Numbered from the stretch's first letter, positions 30,505 through 44,663 are shown. The stretch: DNA of 64,000 nucleotides from Trissonchulus latispiculum (GCA_030248195.1 JASAND010026213.1:1-64000), one strand, 5' to 3'. A program made the numbers and translations. The notes: a model not told the origin generated them from the sequence alone.

Positions 30505-30517
30505 CCCCCAATATAGT

Positions 30518-31245
30518 GCCGCTTACCAATCCTACCCCGGTCTGTGAGTTTTTCCGGGCAGTTGCCTTAAATTGCTTGAGATTCTACTTTAATTTAAAAA
30601 ACTCGTTAAAATATACCAATCGGCCAAAAATGGGAACTCCTTTAAATCAGCTGATAATAACAAAACACCAAATCTTCATGCTTCTACAAATTTTAGACCG
30701 TTTTCATCTTCACCCAATGCTAAATAAAGAGTGCTAGCAGTTGGTGAATTGAGTGAGGGCAAGACCCATAGTGCAAGCGCTATTGCCAAAATTAAAATCA
30801 TTCGTTTGCAAAAACAAAAATAAGATGATTTTACATAGGGATAGTTAAACACATCTAATGGTCCAATTATAGTACAGTTTTAAACATAAAGCAGAAAGCA
30901 TAAGTTAACTCTTTGAATAGAGCACACAAAGACAAAACTAAAAGAAGCTCCAAAAACACCTGCATTACACTAAAACTGTCCAACAACGGTCATCACCTGC
31001 TGTATTATTTTTCCAGACAAACCCCAATGCGAACGATTTGTTTCAAATACACATAGTTCAACCTACCAAGAGGTATACAATATACATATAGGAAGAAAGC
31101 AGGAAGAGGTCCATAAGCATCTTTCACAACTCAATAAAATTCGTTTCACATTTTAACCCAAGTCTGCTGACCAATAAATCTACTCAATTTTCATAAATAC
31201 TTACCCCAAGAAAAACTTCCTACAATAATCCTTAACGAATTGTTT
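30518..31245. other. Spacer, nothing recognised
   Basis: AT-rich, with no reading frame of note, no splice-supported exon and no repeat partner in the window. Confidence 0.3.
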
Positions 31246-31301
31246 TGTTAAATATCAGCAACCCAGAAAGGTTGAAATCAGCGTAATAATCTAGCCTCCT
31301 T

Positions 31302-31378
31302 GTCCGGGAATGTGGTGCAGTGGTAGAGCGTTCTACTTCTTAAACCAAAGCTAGGCGGTTCGATCCCCGCCCTGGGCA
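31302..31378 (+). promoter_or_regulatory. tRNA-like Pol III unit in the left LTR
   Basis: A box TGGTGCAGTGG at 31313-31323; B box GGTTCGATCCC at 31357-31367; T4 terminator at 31380-31383. The 7-bp acceptor stem pairs with wobbles (GTCCGGG with CCTGGGC). The anticodon stem is unpaired and the T-arm loop would need 8 nt, so this is not an ordinary tRNA gene. Confidence 0.75.
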
Positions 31379-31796
31379 CTTTTCTTCACATCTTTCAGAT
31401 CCTGATTTCAACCTTTCACATTTGGCGACCGTGCCGTGTCATTACCGCTCTGAGGAGATGAAGTCGTTTGTGATGCCTGGGAATTGTGGAATTGCAGGTC
31501 CTTGAGATAATTGGTTTGGTATATGGTGGTCCTCGTGGTGCTAAGGGTTAATATGGTGGTTATTGGTTCTTGTGTGATTTGATATACAGGCTCCCGGCTT
31601 TGAAGAAGAAAGAAGTAATATGGCCTCGGGGTAGGAGGCAGCCGGGGAGCCGCCCTCAGACCACATTGGTGCTTTGATTTGAGGACTCGACCTGCAATTC
31701 CTGGAAATTCGAGGCCGAATTTCAATTAGTAAGGGGAGTATGTTAAATATCAGCAACCCAGAAAGGTGGAAATCAGCGTAATAATCTAGCCTCCTT

Positions 31797-31873
31797 GTCC
31801 GGGGATGTGGCGCAGTGGTAGAGCGTTCTACTTCTTAAACCAAAGCTCGGCGGTTCAATCCCCGCCCTGGACA
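31797..31873 (+). promoter_or_regulatory. tRNA-like Pol III unit in the right LTR
   Basis: A box TGGCGCAGTGG at 31808-31818; B box GGTTCAATCCC at 31852-31862; T4 terminator at 31875-31878. The acceptor stem (GTCCGGG with CCTGGAC) pairs at all seven positions with one G-T wobble, better than in the left LTR. Confidence 0.75.
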
Positions 31874-31916
31874 CTTTTCTTCTCTTTCAGATCCTGATTT
31901 CAACCTTTCACAGTTT

Positions 31917-32724
31917 GACCACCCCTTAGGTAGGGGGGTTTAAGTTTAACCACACCAGAAATATCGCCATCTAAGCCAACATTCCTAAGCTGCTTGGTAA
32001 GAACATAAATCAGCCCGATAAGTAAGATTTCTGATTTCTGGGTTAGCAGATGATTAAGCTGCTCGTCCCCGTCGATTAATAAAACAGTACAAATCCCAGC
32101 ATATTTTAGCAGCAAAGACAACTCATCACAGATATATTAACTAAACAGAAACACTCTAGGCTACATTTAGCTTGAAAAGTCGACCAGATGAGTAGTACAT
32201 AAAAACCTTTAGTTGAAACATTTCCATGGGAATGAGCTTAGACAACGGCACATAACAGTATAGATCAGCAGATCAGCTCTCATTTATTTATACAGAAAAA
32301 GACAGTAAGGCAACAACCAGGTTCAAAGTAAGTCAGTAAGATTTGTATAAAAATGTGTGTAACCATAAAACATAATATGCACAGTTTAATACATCACAAA
32401 TACTTACATATAAATAGTGAAAAGAGTGCCCAGGCGGTCAAGTAGTTATTTCTTAACCCTAAAATTAAATACAGAAACGACGTAAATCATACGCTGTGAA
32501 TGGCAAGGGGTACTCTTCATCACACCATACTTTATTACTTCTAGAGGGTGGTGGTCCAGGGGTCCAGCAAAACCACACTATTGTGGGAGACAAAACAAAA
32601 ATGTTACATTTTACAAATTTTAAGTGAGAAATATAACATTTTCTAAAAAACTTTAGCTCAGGACCTTACCATGTATTTATTATTGTATTACCCATATCCT
32701 AGATCCACCGGTGCTTGCTTCTAC
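31917..32724. other. 3' flank of the kinase gene
   Basis: Lies downstream of the kinase stop codon (minus strand) and probably holds its 3' UTR. No other gene recognised. Confidence 0.4.
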
Positions 32725-33012
32725 CTAAGTGCACTGTACGATATACACGTGTATTTTAAATGAAGTAATCAACGGGCACAGATAAAATCCATACCCTCTA
32801 AGTCTATCAATTCCGGCCTGAAATTGGGAATGATCCATCCCAGCTGATGAAGGCAGAGCCAGAGTTCGGAGAAGTTCTGTTACCAACTGATCAACAATTC
32901 CAGGACAAAGTGTATCTGCTGATTCCAGGGCATGCTTTAAGTCGTCAGCCGAATGAACGCAAGGGGTGGAACCTATGGCTGATGCATAACGATGAGCAAG
33001 CCTCTGTTGTAC
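32725..33012 (-). CDS. STK24/25/26: GCKIII kinase, last coding exon (C-terminal dimerisation region)
   Basis: On the minus strand the exon follows a TTTGTATTTCAG acceptor. It reads VQQRLAHRYASAIGS, then a segment with DDLKHALESADTLCPGIVDQ and LVTELL. This matches the C-terminal helical region of MST3/MST4/STK25, which in that family mediates dimerisation and binding to PDCD10/CCM3. The previous exon ends LLPAVDR in phase 0, so the join is continuous. The frame runs to TAG at 32727-32725. An internal GGGTATGG (about 32782) could be an alternative donor, so the last ~18 residues are less certain. The 3.8-kb intron before it is filled by a satellite-bearing element. Confidence 0.88.
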   Translation of the reverse strand, partial: VQQRLAHRYASAIGSTPCVHSADDLKHALESADTLCPGIVDQLVTELLRTLALPSSAGMDHSQFQAGIDRLRGYGFYLCPLITSFKIHVYIVQCT

Positions 33013-34119
33013 CTGAAATACAAAGAGTGATACCTATGAACACATAAACCAAGTACGACCCTACAACTTTGGAAGCCAATTACTACAAGTAGGAAAAATG
33101 CTCCTTGCTACAGTCGCATGTAAAGTGCAATATGAGCTATGATGGTCAACATTTAAATATGTCAAGGACAAGATTTAAAACGTTTAATATGAGCCAGCAT
33201 TTAAATCGGTGAAGGACAAGATGTAACTGGCTAATATGAGCCGCCACGTTTCTCTTGGGCTCATATTGACGCGATGATACTAAGTTGAGTTAACTATTTT
33301 GCACATTTCAAATTCGCATATACGTATATAATTGTCGTACGTTGACGCTCCCTGCCGTGGTTTCAACGGCTTGACATCACAAAGACAACTTACCATTTTG
33401 CCTACAGACTCTTTACCTTTATTCCAAATCTGAACAAATCCTCACAGTCTTGCGTAATGTCATTAGCTTCATGTAATGTTTGGTTATATGTGTCCTGTCT
33501 GAATCTAATTTCACTAGCTCAAACAACGAATTTAAGGTATGTGAACACTTTAAGCAGATGAACTTCTCCCCTTCAACGTTGAATTAAGTGGCATATACAT
33601 TTGGTATATGTATAAATGTATAAAGCTCCTGTAAACCAGTATTCTTCAAGTCTTCATTATCGGCTCACATTTATACAACAAAGTATATACACAGCTGATG
33701 TGTAAAAATTTGCTGTGTGCTTATCCACAGTGTCGTTGGATTCACTTCACTTATTGTATATATCAAACGTACGACAATTATATACGTATATGCGAATTTG
33801 AAATGTGCAAAATAGTTAACTCAACTTAGTATCATCGCGTCAATATGAGCCCAAGAGAAACGTGGCGGCTCATATTAGCCAGTTACATCTTGTCCTTCAC
33901 CGATTTAAATGCTGGCTCATATTAAACGTTTTAAATCTTGTCCTTGACATATTTAAATGTTGACCATCATAGCTCATATTGCATTTTACATGCGACTGCA
34001 AGGAGCATTTTTCCTACTTGTCCTTCTTCCAATTTTTGGGAGCGCTGCTCTTACGCAGAAGTACAGTCGCTGTAGTAGTAGTCTGCAATTTATCACTCCC
34101 AGAAGATTCTCTATTCCAA

Positions 34120-35860
34120 ACAATGACCACTGGTCAATAGCCTGCAGTGACCAGTGGTCACTTCCGAAAGTTCTGAAAATATGCTCATTGAAACGAGCGT
34201 AGTCTATTTACTATATATGCCCCCAACCGAAACCCCGAAAAACGCTGTTTTATGGGGTTTGACCACTGGTCAATAGACCACCTAGAGCATAGTGACCAGC
34301 GGTCACTTTCGTCGGTTCTGAAAATATGCTCATTGAAACGAGCGTAGTCGATTAACTATATATGGCCCCAACCAAAACCCCGGAAAACACTGTTTTAGGG
34401 GTTTGACCACTGGTCAATGGGCCTCCTAGACCATAGTGACCAGTGACCAGTGGTCACTTCCTTCGATTCTGAAAATATGCTCATTGAAACGAGCGTAGTC
34501 GATTTACTATATATGCCCCCAACCGAAACCCCGAAAAACGCTGTTTTATGGGGTTTAAACACTGGTCAATAGGCCACCTAGACCATAGTGACCAGTGGTC
34601 ACTTCCGTCCTTTCTGAAAATATGCTCATTGAAACGAGCGTAGTCGATGTACTATATATGGCCCAACCAAAACCTCGAAAAATGCTGTTTTAGGGGGTCT
34701 GACCACTGGTCAATAGGCCACCTAGACCATAGTGACCAGTGGTCACTTCCGTCGGTTCTGAAAATATGCTCATTGAAACGAGCGTATTCGATTTACTATA
34801 TATGCCCCCAACCAAAACCCCGGACAACGCTGTTTTAGGGGGTTTGACCACTGGTCAATAGGCCACCAAGACCATAGTGACCAGTGGTCACTTCCGTCGG
34901 GTTTGAAAATATGCTCATTGAAACTAGCTTAGTCGATTTACTATATATGGCCCAACCAAAGCCTCGAAAAAGGCTGTTTTAGGGGGTTTGACCACTGGTC
35001 AATAGGCCACCTAGACCATAGTGACCAGTGGTCACTTCCGTCGATTCTGAAAATATGCTCATTGAAACGAGCGTAGACGATTTACTACATATGCCCCCAA
35101 CCGAAACCCCGAAAAAAAGCTGTTTTATGGGGTTTGACCATTGGTCAATAGGCCACCTAGACCAGTGGTCACTTCCGTCGGTTCCGAAAATATGCCCATT
35201 GAAACGAGCATAGTCGATTTACTATATATGCCTCCAACCAAAACGCCGAAAAACGATGTTTTAGGGGGTTTGACCAGTGGTCAATAGGCCACCTAGATTG
35301 TAGTGACCAGTGGTCACTTTCGTCGGTTTCGACAATATGCCCATTGAAACGAGCGTAGTCGATTTACTATATATGCCCCCAACCAAAACCCCGGAAAACG
35401 CTGTTTTAGGGGGTTTGACCACTGGTCAATAGGCCACCTAGACCATAGTGACCAGTGGTCACTTCCGTTGGTTCTGAAAATATGCTCATTGAAACGAGCG
35501 TAGTCGATTTACTATATATGCCCCCAACCAAAACCCCGGAAAACGCTGTTTTATGGGGTTTGACCACTGGTCAATAGGCCACCTAGGCCATAGTGACCAG
35601 TGGTCACTTCCGTCGGTTCTGAAAATATGCTCATTGAAACGAGCGTAGTCGATTTACTATATATGCCCTCAACCAAAACCTCGAAAAACGCTATTTTAGG
35701 TGGTTTGACCACTGGTCAATAGACCACCTGGGCCATAGTGACCAGTGGTCACTACTGTCGGTTCTGAAAATATGCTCATTGAAACGAGCGTAGTCGATTT
35801 ACTATATATGCCCCAACCAAAACCCCGAAAAACGCTGTTTTAGTGACTTTTCCCAACTTT
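34120..35860 (+). repeat. 146-bp satellite array inside L1 (about 12 monomers)
   Basis: Monomer starts, taken at the ACTGGTCAATA word, lie at about 34124, 34261, 34404, 34555, 34701, 34847, 34990, 35138, 35272, 35418, 35562 and 35709. Spacing is usually 143-148 (range 134-151). Each monomer has GACCACTGGTC and, about 35 bp on, its inverse GACCAGTGGTC, so each can form a hairpin. The rest holds AAATATGCTCATTGAAACGA and GATTTACTATATATGCCCC words. Confidence 0.95.
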
Positions 35861-36423
35861 GACCCTAACTTTGACCCTGGGCGAGGTGCCACGGGGCCAT
35901 GCTGACCAGTGGTCACTTCGGGCGGTTTTGGCAGTATGCTCATCGTTTTCAGCGACCGCGATTTACTATATATGCGCACCACCAAATGGCCAAAAAACGC
36001 TATTTTAGACGACTTTTTGACAATTTTCTGACAAGTCCAAACGTCGATTTTTCCATTTTTGACCATCTGTAAAAATCGACCCAGAGCGAAATTCGGAAAT
36101 CAAACAAACTTGATCTGGACCATCGCCTAGATAATCAAAAATTAGTATAGAAAAATTTTTCCTATGGGCCGTTTGAAAAATCGGTGTGCGCAAAAATAGC
36201 CCTATAAAAGTGGTCGATACAGAGAAAAAAACCCCTACTTTTAAACTTGTATCAGAAAGTCGATTTTTTCAAATTTCATTTTTTCCGGGCAAGTTTGGTA
36301 TCATTCGAAAGCTCTTGGCCTGGAGATTTCAAAAATGTAAACTTTAGCTCTCAACTCCTTACCGTTAATTAGTTTTGGCTGATTAACAGTTTCCCTAATC
36401 CGCAAAGTGCCTTTATAGCTCAT

Positions 36424-36456
36424 ATTATGAGGGGCGCTCCGCGCACCCTCATGATA
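36424..36456 (+). other. Terminal hairpin of L1
   Basis: The stem runs ATTATGAGGG-GCGC, loop TCC, GCGC-ACCCTCATGAT. The corresponding hairpin of L2 has GCTC-TCC-GAGC in place of GCGC-TCC-GCGC, a paired change. Confidence 0.8.
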
Positions 36457-36826
36457 AAAGCAAAAGGCAACAAGTCATTTGAACTGAACAATAATTATTC
36501 CAGTTAGGTGGAACGCAAGCATTGAAAAATCAACAACTACAACTGGTAACTTTATTATTCATTCCAGCGGCATAAACATGTTTAAAATAATTTAGTAAAA
36601 AGATTGAAAGTGGAGAAACAACAAAGCCTTAAGCTTTCTGCTCATGTAAACTTATAAAATTGTAGAAAAACAAAGTAAACTTTTTGCTCAAAGTAAGGTG
36701 ATTTTCAAGATTTTTCTCTGTTTCATGGAACTGATTGTCCACCATAAAATGGACAGAAACATCTATATACAGGGTCGGACGGAAACTATATTCAGCACTC
36801 GGTACATACATGAAAAAGCGTCATAC

Positions 36827-39183
36827 CCGATCCACAGCCGGCAAAAGACTATGCTGAAGGATAGCAGAGGAGTCTGTATGGGAAGACTTTCGCTGTGGCC
36901 CCACCACAGCACCCGGCCCTCCGGACGGCGGTGAAGCACGAGGTGCGGACGAGACACCGGAGACCGCAGAGGAGTAGATCGTGGAACTGAGGACGGGAGG
37001 GGAGACAGAGGCAGACGAGCCCACCTCTGAGGGAAAGAATTGATGACTGGAAGGCACAACACCATCACGATGAAAGGATCCACGAGACGCGTCCACTCCG
37101 CTGTGGCCCACAGAATGGTAGTCTCCAGGCACTGCTCCATTACCAGAGCTGCCGCCTGAGGTGGAGGAGGACATCAGTTTGGCTGTTTGGGCCGCAGCCA
37201 AGCTGGGAGTCACAACCGGAGGCACTCCACTATGATCCTGCAAAATACAAAAATGGTGGAAAAACAAAGGTTACATAACATTATGTTCGGAAAATGCATG
37301 AATCGTAACAATAAAGAAATGGATAAAACAAATTCTTATGATGTATTCATAGCGTTGATGTCGTTGCTGTTGGGCTGACAACAAAACGGGCGACTCCAAA
37401 TCAATTACTGCTTGTAGAATGGGCTTTCTTACTCTTGACATAATTATTCGTATACAATATTTTCTAGTCTCGGGATGCTCAACTAACAAAAAGGCTTAAC
37501 CCTTAAGGCACTATCCCTTGTCACTGCTTGTATGACTAGACTAGCTACGTCGACAGAGTGCTGTCCCACACTGGGAAGAAGATCGAGCAGACGTCAACTG
37601 TCTACATCAAGAGTACATAATAACTAAGAGTGTGACAAGCGTCAAGCTCTTAGTTATTAGGCTTGGGACATCATCTGCACGATAACGGCTGACCCCCCCA
37701 CAAATTAGACCCATCACTTCAAAGAAATTTGCACGCTATGTTTGTGTGCTGAAGCTCGCAACAGACGCACATTGAACCAACTGAGTAGTTATGCTTTTGA
37801 GCTGTAGAACACAAACATGGCGTGCAAACTTCTTTGAAGTGATGGGTCTAATTTGTGGGGGGGGTCAGCCGTAATCGTGCAGATGATGTCCCAAGCCTAA
37901 TAACTGAGAGCTTGACGCTTCTCACACTCTTAGTTATGTACTCTTGGTATTATCAGCTTGACACATCCTCTGTAAACTAACAGCTGAAATTGGTACCCAG
38001 TCGAAACGGGGGTACGCTTACTCGCTCTATGCTTGTGTACTAAAGCTCGAAAACACAAGCCCTACGTGCGCAAGTTCTGTGTCTGCTTCGAGCTTTAGAA
38101 CACATGCATAGCGGCCCAATTTTTTTGAAGTGAAAGGTCCAATTTGCGGAGCGGGTTAGCCGTTAGCGTGCAGAGGATGTGTCAAGCTTATAACACAGAG
38201 TATGACAGCTGTCATACTATTACGCATTATGTACTCTTGCTTACATTTTTTCAGAAAAGTTCAGGTGTCGCTTAACTTACACCAATGGAAGAATCTGTTG
38301 AGTTAACAGCGATAGTAGTGGCTTTAAATGGTTTTGTCGAAACAACGGTAGGTTCAGCAGAAGAAGGCGGAAGGTCAATAGTGCTGGAAGCTGCTGATGG
38401 TCCTGTTGAACGAGCGGTAGATCTGGACGCAGCCTCCTCAACTTCCTTTGATGCTGTCTCGTCCTCTGTAGATCCATTACTGGTCTGATGCCAATCATCA
38501 GGCACAGAAGAGGGCGGTTTATGACTGCCGTTACTATTATTATTGTTACTGTTTTTGTGGTAGTTGTTGTTGTTACTGAAATCTCGACCATTAACCGTAG
38601 TTACCTAAAGGTACAAGAGATAAACTGCAGTAAGTTGTAGTGGTAGAAAATACAGATTTATATCCCATTAAAACACAAAAGCAACAATCACATTAATAGC
38701 GACAAATAAGGACATATTTAATCTGTTTACAACATAACATTTCTGTTAGTAGAAACAGCAGCTTTCCAAATAATAAATAATTCTTGAGAACCTACTGAAA
38801 AAATTAATACAATTCTATGTTAATTCAATTAAATTAGCACGTAATGTATTGACGCAGGTAATCGGTAATGGGGGGGACGCTCTCTCTGATAATCAATTCT
38901 ACAATAACAATAATCATATATAATCGGAAGAACCTTAACATCATCATGCCCGTTCAAATGAATAGGATCTATGGGAACGGACGATTTTATGGTTCCCTGG
39001 GAAGACGATACATCGATCAAGGAAGAAGACGCTACTGATTGCTGTTCATTAATAGGAATCGATTCAACCTGACGTCTGGAGCCACGTTTTCCTTTAGGCT
39101 TTCGTATGGTATCAGAATCATTCTGGAGCTGATCCCGAATTCCGGTCCCACGAACGGTTGGATACTCCCACATAGGAGGATCA
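36827..39183 (-). CDS. STK24/25/26: GCKIII kinase, linker exons (Ser/Thr/Asn-rich)
   Basis: Three minus-strand exons continue in phase from the kinase domain: 39183-38934, 38604-38281 and 37237-36827. The first starts at a TTTTCAG acceptor (SDPPMWEYPTVRGTG...) and ends at AAG before a weak GTTCTT donor. The second is Asn/Ser/Thr-rich (NNNNYHKNSNNNNSNG, then DDWHQTSNGSTEDETASKEV). The third is Ser/Pro/Val-rich and ends SAILQHSLLPAVDR, the start of the C-terminal helical region. Lengths 250, 324 and 411 keep frame 0 at each join. The linker is longer than in vertebrate MST kinases, where it holds nuclear localisation and caspase sites; none is assignable here. The intron at 37238-38280 contains palindromic J elements. 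Confidence 0.82.
37608..38239. mobile_element. Palindromic J elements (J1 and a diverged partner) in a kinase intron
   Basis: 37608-37946 starts CAAGAGTACATAAT and ends with its inverse; its arms (about 150 bp) pair closely, including GGCTGACCCCCCCACAAATT. 37947-38239 is a more diverged copy of the same arms with the same right terminus. Outer flanks TCTACAT (37601-37607) and CTTACAT (38240-38246) agree at five of seven bases, so the pair may have inserted as a unit. Confidence 0.75.
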
Positions 39184-39614
39184 CTGAAAATAAAAGTATA
39201 ACGAAGGAAACCTGAGCACAGCACCGATATATCAAGTAAATGTAAGGAGTGAAAAGAAAGTAAATTAGTGGGAAGCAACTAGGCGGAGTAAGCGCACAGA
39301 GCATAGATTTTCCTCTGATAACAGAACAGACAGTATGCATGAGAATAATCTTAGTATATATATAGTTTTAGCATTTTGTACTCAAATTACGATTGCTACA
39401 TAATCTATAATTAGTGCCTTGCCCTGGAGAAGGAGAAAGTGGTGGGGAGACCCCAAAGTATAAACATACCCATATCTGCTACATTTTCAGCGAAACCAAC
39501 CATGCTTAAAAGTTAATACGCAAAAATCATCGCTTCAAAATATTGAATCTTAAAATTTTTTATTTTTATTTTTAAATGCTCATTCCAGCAGTATGTAAGT
39601 CAGCAACACAATAC

Positions 39615-42534
<2,920 letters not shown>

Positions 42535-42639
42535 CTATAATAAGAAAAACAGGGTGGGTAGGTAGGTGTGTAATAGGATGTTGTATTACATGTAGCATAT
42601 ATGTACGTACAGACTGATGTTGTCTGAATCTGGGCTTAT

Positions 42640-42960
42640 TCTAGGCATATTTTCTTGGGGGGGGCAAAAGTTCGAGGGGCAAGGAATTTGGGGGGGGCGA
42701 AAATTTTTCTAAAAATAGCGCTATTTTTCTGGCATGTACTGTAAAATTTGATTTTTATTGCAAAATAGGCCGATGTAGTGTTAAAAAGGCAAAAAACGGA
42801 GTAAAAACCTCCGGTGGAGCCGGAAAATTTCTGAAAATTTGGCCTTCTGAGCGATTTTTAAGGGCAAAATTGGGTGCCAAAAGGGGCACCCACTTTTGGG
42901 GGGGGGCGATTTTGGGGGGAACGATTTTGGGGGGGGAAGGGTGATTATGGGCCCCCAGTA
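42640..42960. repeat. G-run repeat block
   Basis: GGGGGG-interrupted sequence with AAAATTTTTCTAAAAATAGC words, like the cores of element B and of the hAT-like element at 53730. Lies upstream of the first clear kinase exon. No termini defined. Confidence 0.5.
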
Positions 42961-43376
42961 GAATACGTAAGCCCAGTGAATCAGACATCACAATGTGATA
43001 ATCATCATCACCCGAAGGCCAAAGGTTCAAAGTGTTTAGCCAAGAAACTGGCCCCGTAAGGTTGGTCAAGAACAACTCAACCTGGCTAACTGTGTTGGTA
43101 TAAGGCTCGCAATTAGTTGGGAGCAACTTGTACGAACTCCTTCTGTGTTTTTGCCTCAGAAGCAAAACACAAAACTCTATACGAACGTGTATCGAAGGTT
43201 CTTCCTTCCAACATCAATTCCGACCCGAGTACGTGCTCTGATACAGCAATATATATATATATACGTATACGTACGTAACTTTGCATGTCCGTATACATAC
43301 GTCTAGCTCAACCTTTCAAAAGGCAAGGGAACTATATATCTACACCTACAACACTTTAATGGCCACCCCTTCTTAC

Positions 43377-43799
43377 CATCCAATGACATTTTGTTGAACG
43401 GCAGCTACAACAATGTGAAGGGTGAACGTTCAATTGGTTTATTCCCGACCCACCCGCACACGGGTCCAATCGCGCAGAATCGTCAATAAACGGTTTGGCA
43501 AAGGACAAACTACGTTTAATAAGCCGTGGCAGTGAAGCAGTAGAAAATCCCGCATATCTGGCATTAGCTGGAGCGCGAGAATTGGCAAACTGGCGGTCCA
43601 TAAGAGTGCCATTCTTATGTTTATTGTAACGAGAAGGACAGTACGTTGAGGTATGAACAGAAATAGACGTGCAAGGTAGCGTGACGGCCACACCATCGTG
43701 AACACAGCAGGCACTTAAGCTCTTTGATTTTCGCAACATGATTAACAAAGAAACGGAAACGTATGACAAATAGTGAACTATGACACTATATACGTACAA
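43377..43799 (-). CDS. Candidate N-terminal exon of the GCKIII kinase (uncertain)
   Basis: A minus-strand frame of 141 codons reaches a good donor (ATG-GTAAGAAG, last exon base 43377) in phase 0, which fits the phase-0 start of the first kinase exon at 42534. Starts are possible at 43799 or at 43739 (MLRKSKSL). The family normally has only 10-35 residues before this point and the sequence shows no known domain. So the exon may be wholly or partly 5' UTR, with translation starting at its last codon, an ATG directly before KVDPE. Transcript evidence would settle it. Confidence 0.35.
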
Positions 43800-44294
43800 G
43801 AGATGTATAATAAGAAATAATTACGTTATCAATTCTAACAAAATATATAATGAAAAGTATATATATATGATCAAATTAACCAAATCAAACTACAAACAAA
43901 TTTGCAAAAAACTTTTCCGCAAAACTTTTAAATTCTAGGTTGTAAACAAAAATTGATTGCACAGTTCAAAACTAGTGTTCTGGTAAAACAATCAGGAACA
44001 AAATATAGTAAAAACAATGTTTCTAGCATAAGAGTGGAACCACACGCTAGTTATACTGTTAACAGTTACATCCAAGAGCAACAATCCTCAGCGAATAAGA
44101 AAAGACAAACTAGTGGCACACTTAGCTACTGATATGCAGCTTCTTGTTCTCTTGACTCTTCAAACCGGCTGAAGTGGTGCCCAGCTTCAACATGAGCTAT
44201 GCACGTTTACTGTAAATTGCATTTATATAGGAATCTACACGAATGCACAATGTATATTATAGAGCGCTCCCCTATATATAATATGGGTGTAAAA
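43800..44294. other. Spacer, likely kinase 5' flank
   Basis: AT-rich, with a short (TA)n run at about 43855-43870. No gene or element termini. Confidence 0.3.
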
Positions 44295-44663
44295 CAGGGG
44301 CGGATCCAGGGGGCATGGGCGGATCCAGGGGGGGGGGGGGCCGCCCCCCCCCCGTCGCGATTCGAAGGTAGAAAAAAATTAAGGAGAGAAAGAGCAAAAA
44401 GGGCAAAAAACCAACAAAGGTGCGAATTTTCCACTTCTGTACATCCGAATTTTCGGAGAAAATTACCATTTTTGCCTGAAAATGTCAAGAATTTTAAAAA
44501 ATTTGTTCAGTTCTTCAGTATATATAAAAAGAATTAAAGATCCGAAGACCGATTTTATTGCAAAAACAAAAACTTTCTTCAAATTAAGGGGGTCTCCGCC
44601 CCCAGACCCCCCGCTAGAAAAATTTTACCGCCCCCCCGTCACGAAATCCTGGATCCGCCAGTG
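44295..44663. mobile_element. hAT-like MITE (369 bp)
   Basis: The termini CAGGGGCGGATCCAGG and the inverse of CACTGGCGGATCCAGG agree at 14 of 16 bases. Flanks GTGTAAAA (44287-44294) and GTGTAGGC (44664-44671) match at five of eight, a decayed duplication. The left end contains a second internal GGGCGGATCCAGG. The interior has AAAAACAAAAACTTTCTTC and a G-rich hairpin. Non-coding. Confidence 0.78.

Larger units (their letters stand above)
31246..31912 (+). mobile_element. TRIM: miniature LTR retrotransposon (667 bp) with tRNA-like units in both LTRs
   Basis: Two ~172-175-bp LTRs (31246-31420, 31741-31912) begin TGTT and end TTTCACA and differ at about six positions plus a 3-bp gap. Target duplication GTTT (31242-31245 and 31913-31916). 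A likely primer-binding site, TGGCGACCGTGCCGTGTC, starts 2 bp after the left LTR at 31423. A purine tract, AAGGGGAGTA, ends exactly at the right LTR. The 320-bp interior has no gag or pol. These are the marks of a TRIM, which must be moved by a partner's enzymes. Each LTR also carries a 77-bp tRNA-like Pol III unit and a subterminal inverted repeat (GAAAGGTTGAAATCAG with CTGATTTCAACCTTTC) around it. Confidence 0.88.
33085..36456 (+). mobile_element. Satellite-bearing terminal-hairpin element L1 in the last kinase intron
   Basis: The 5' end is ACAAGTAGGAAAAATGCTCC at 33085. A ~260-bp arm (33085-33345) is repeated inverted at 33762-34022. Then comes an array of about twelve 146-bp monomers, then a ~500-bp 3' region with a terminal hairpin (36424-36455) ending ATGATA. 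The arms repeat the word AATATGAGC/GCTCATATT. Architecture (inverted arm pair, minisatellite, 3' hairpin, no protein) recalls Helentron-associated elements such as DINE-1 and the bivalve 'pearl' repeats; this assignment is inference. Same family as 50853-52767. Confidence 0.82.

Noticed and set aside
31302..31378. Ordinary host tRNA gene, duplicated
   Set aside because: The anticodon stem cannot pair and both copies lie within LTRs that have TG/CA ends, a primer-binding site, a purine tract and a target duplication.
32847..33047. Plus-strand 66-residue frame
   Set aside because: Shadow of the last GCKIII exon on the minus strand, which has splice sites and family similarity.
34120..35860. 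CRISPR-like array
   Set aside because: Monomers of 146 bp are similar over their whole length, with no repeat/spacer alternation. It is a satellite in a eukaryotic intron.
33085..36456. Autonomous Helitron or Helentron
   Set aside because: No Rep, helicase or endonuclease reading frame is present in any of the terminal-hairpin elements.
38277..38591. Additional minus-strand and plus-strand frames over the Asn/Ser-rich exon
   Set aside because: Only the frame giving NNNNYHKNSNNN...SSIG is in phase with neighbouring kinase exons; the others are shadows.
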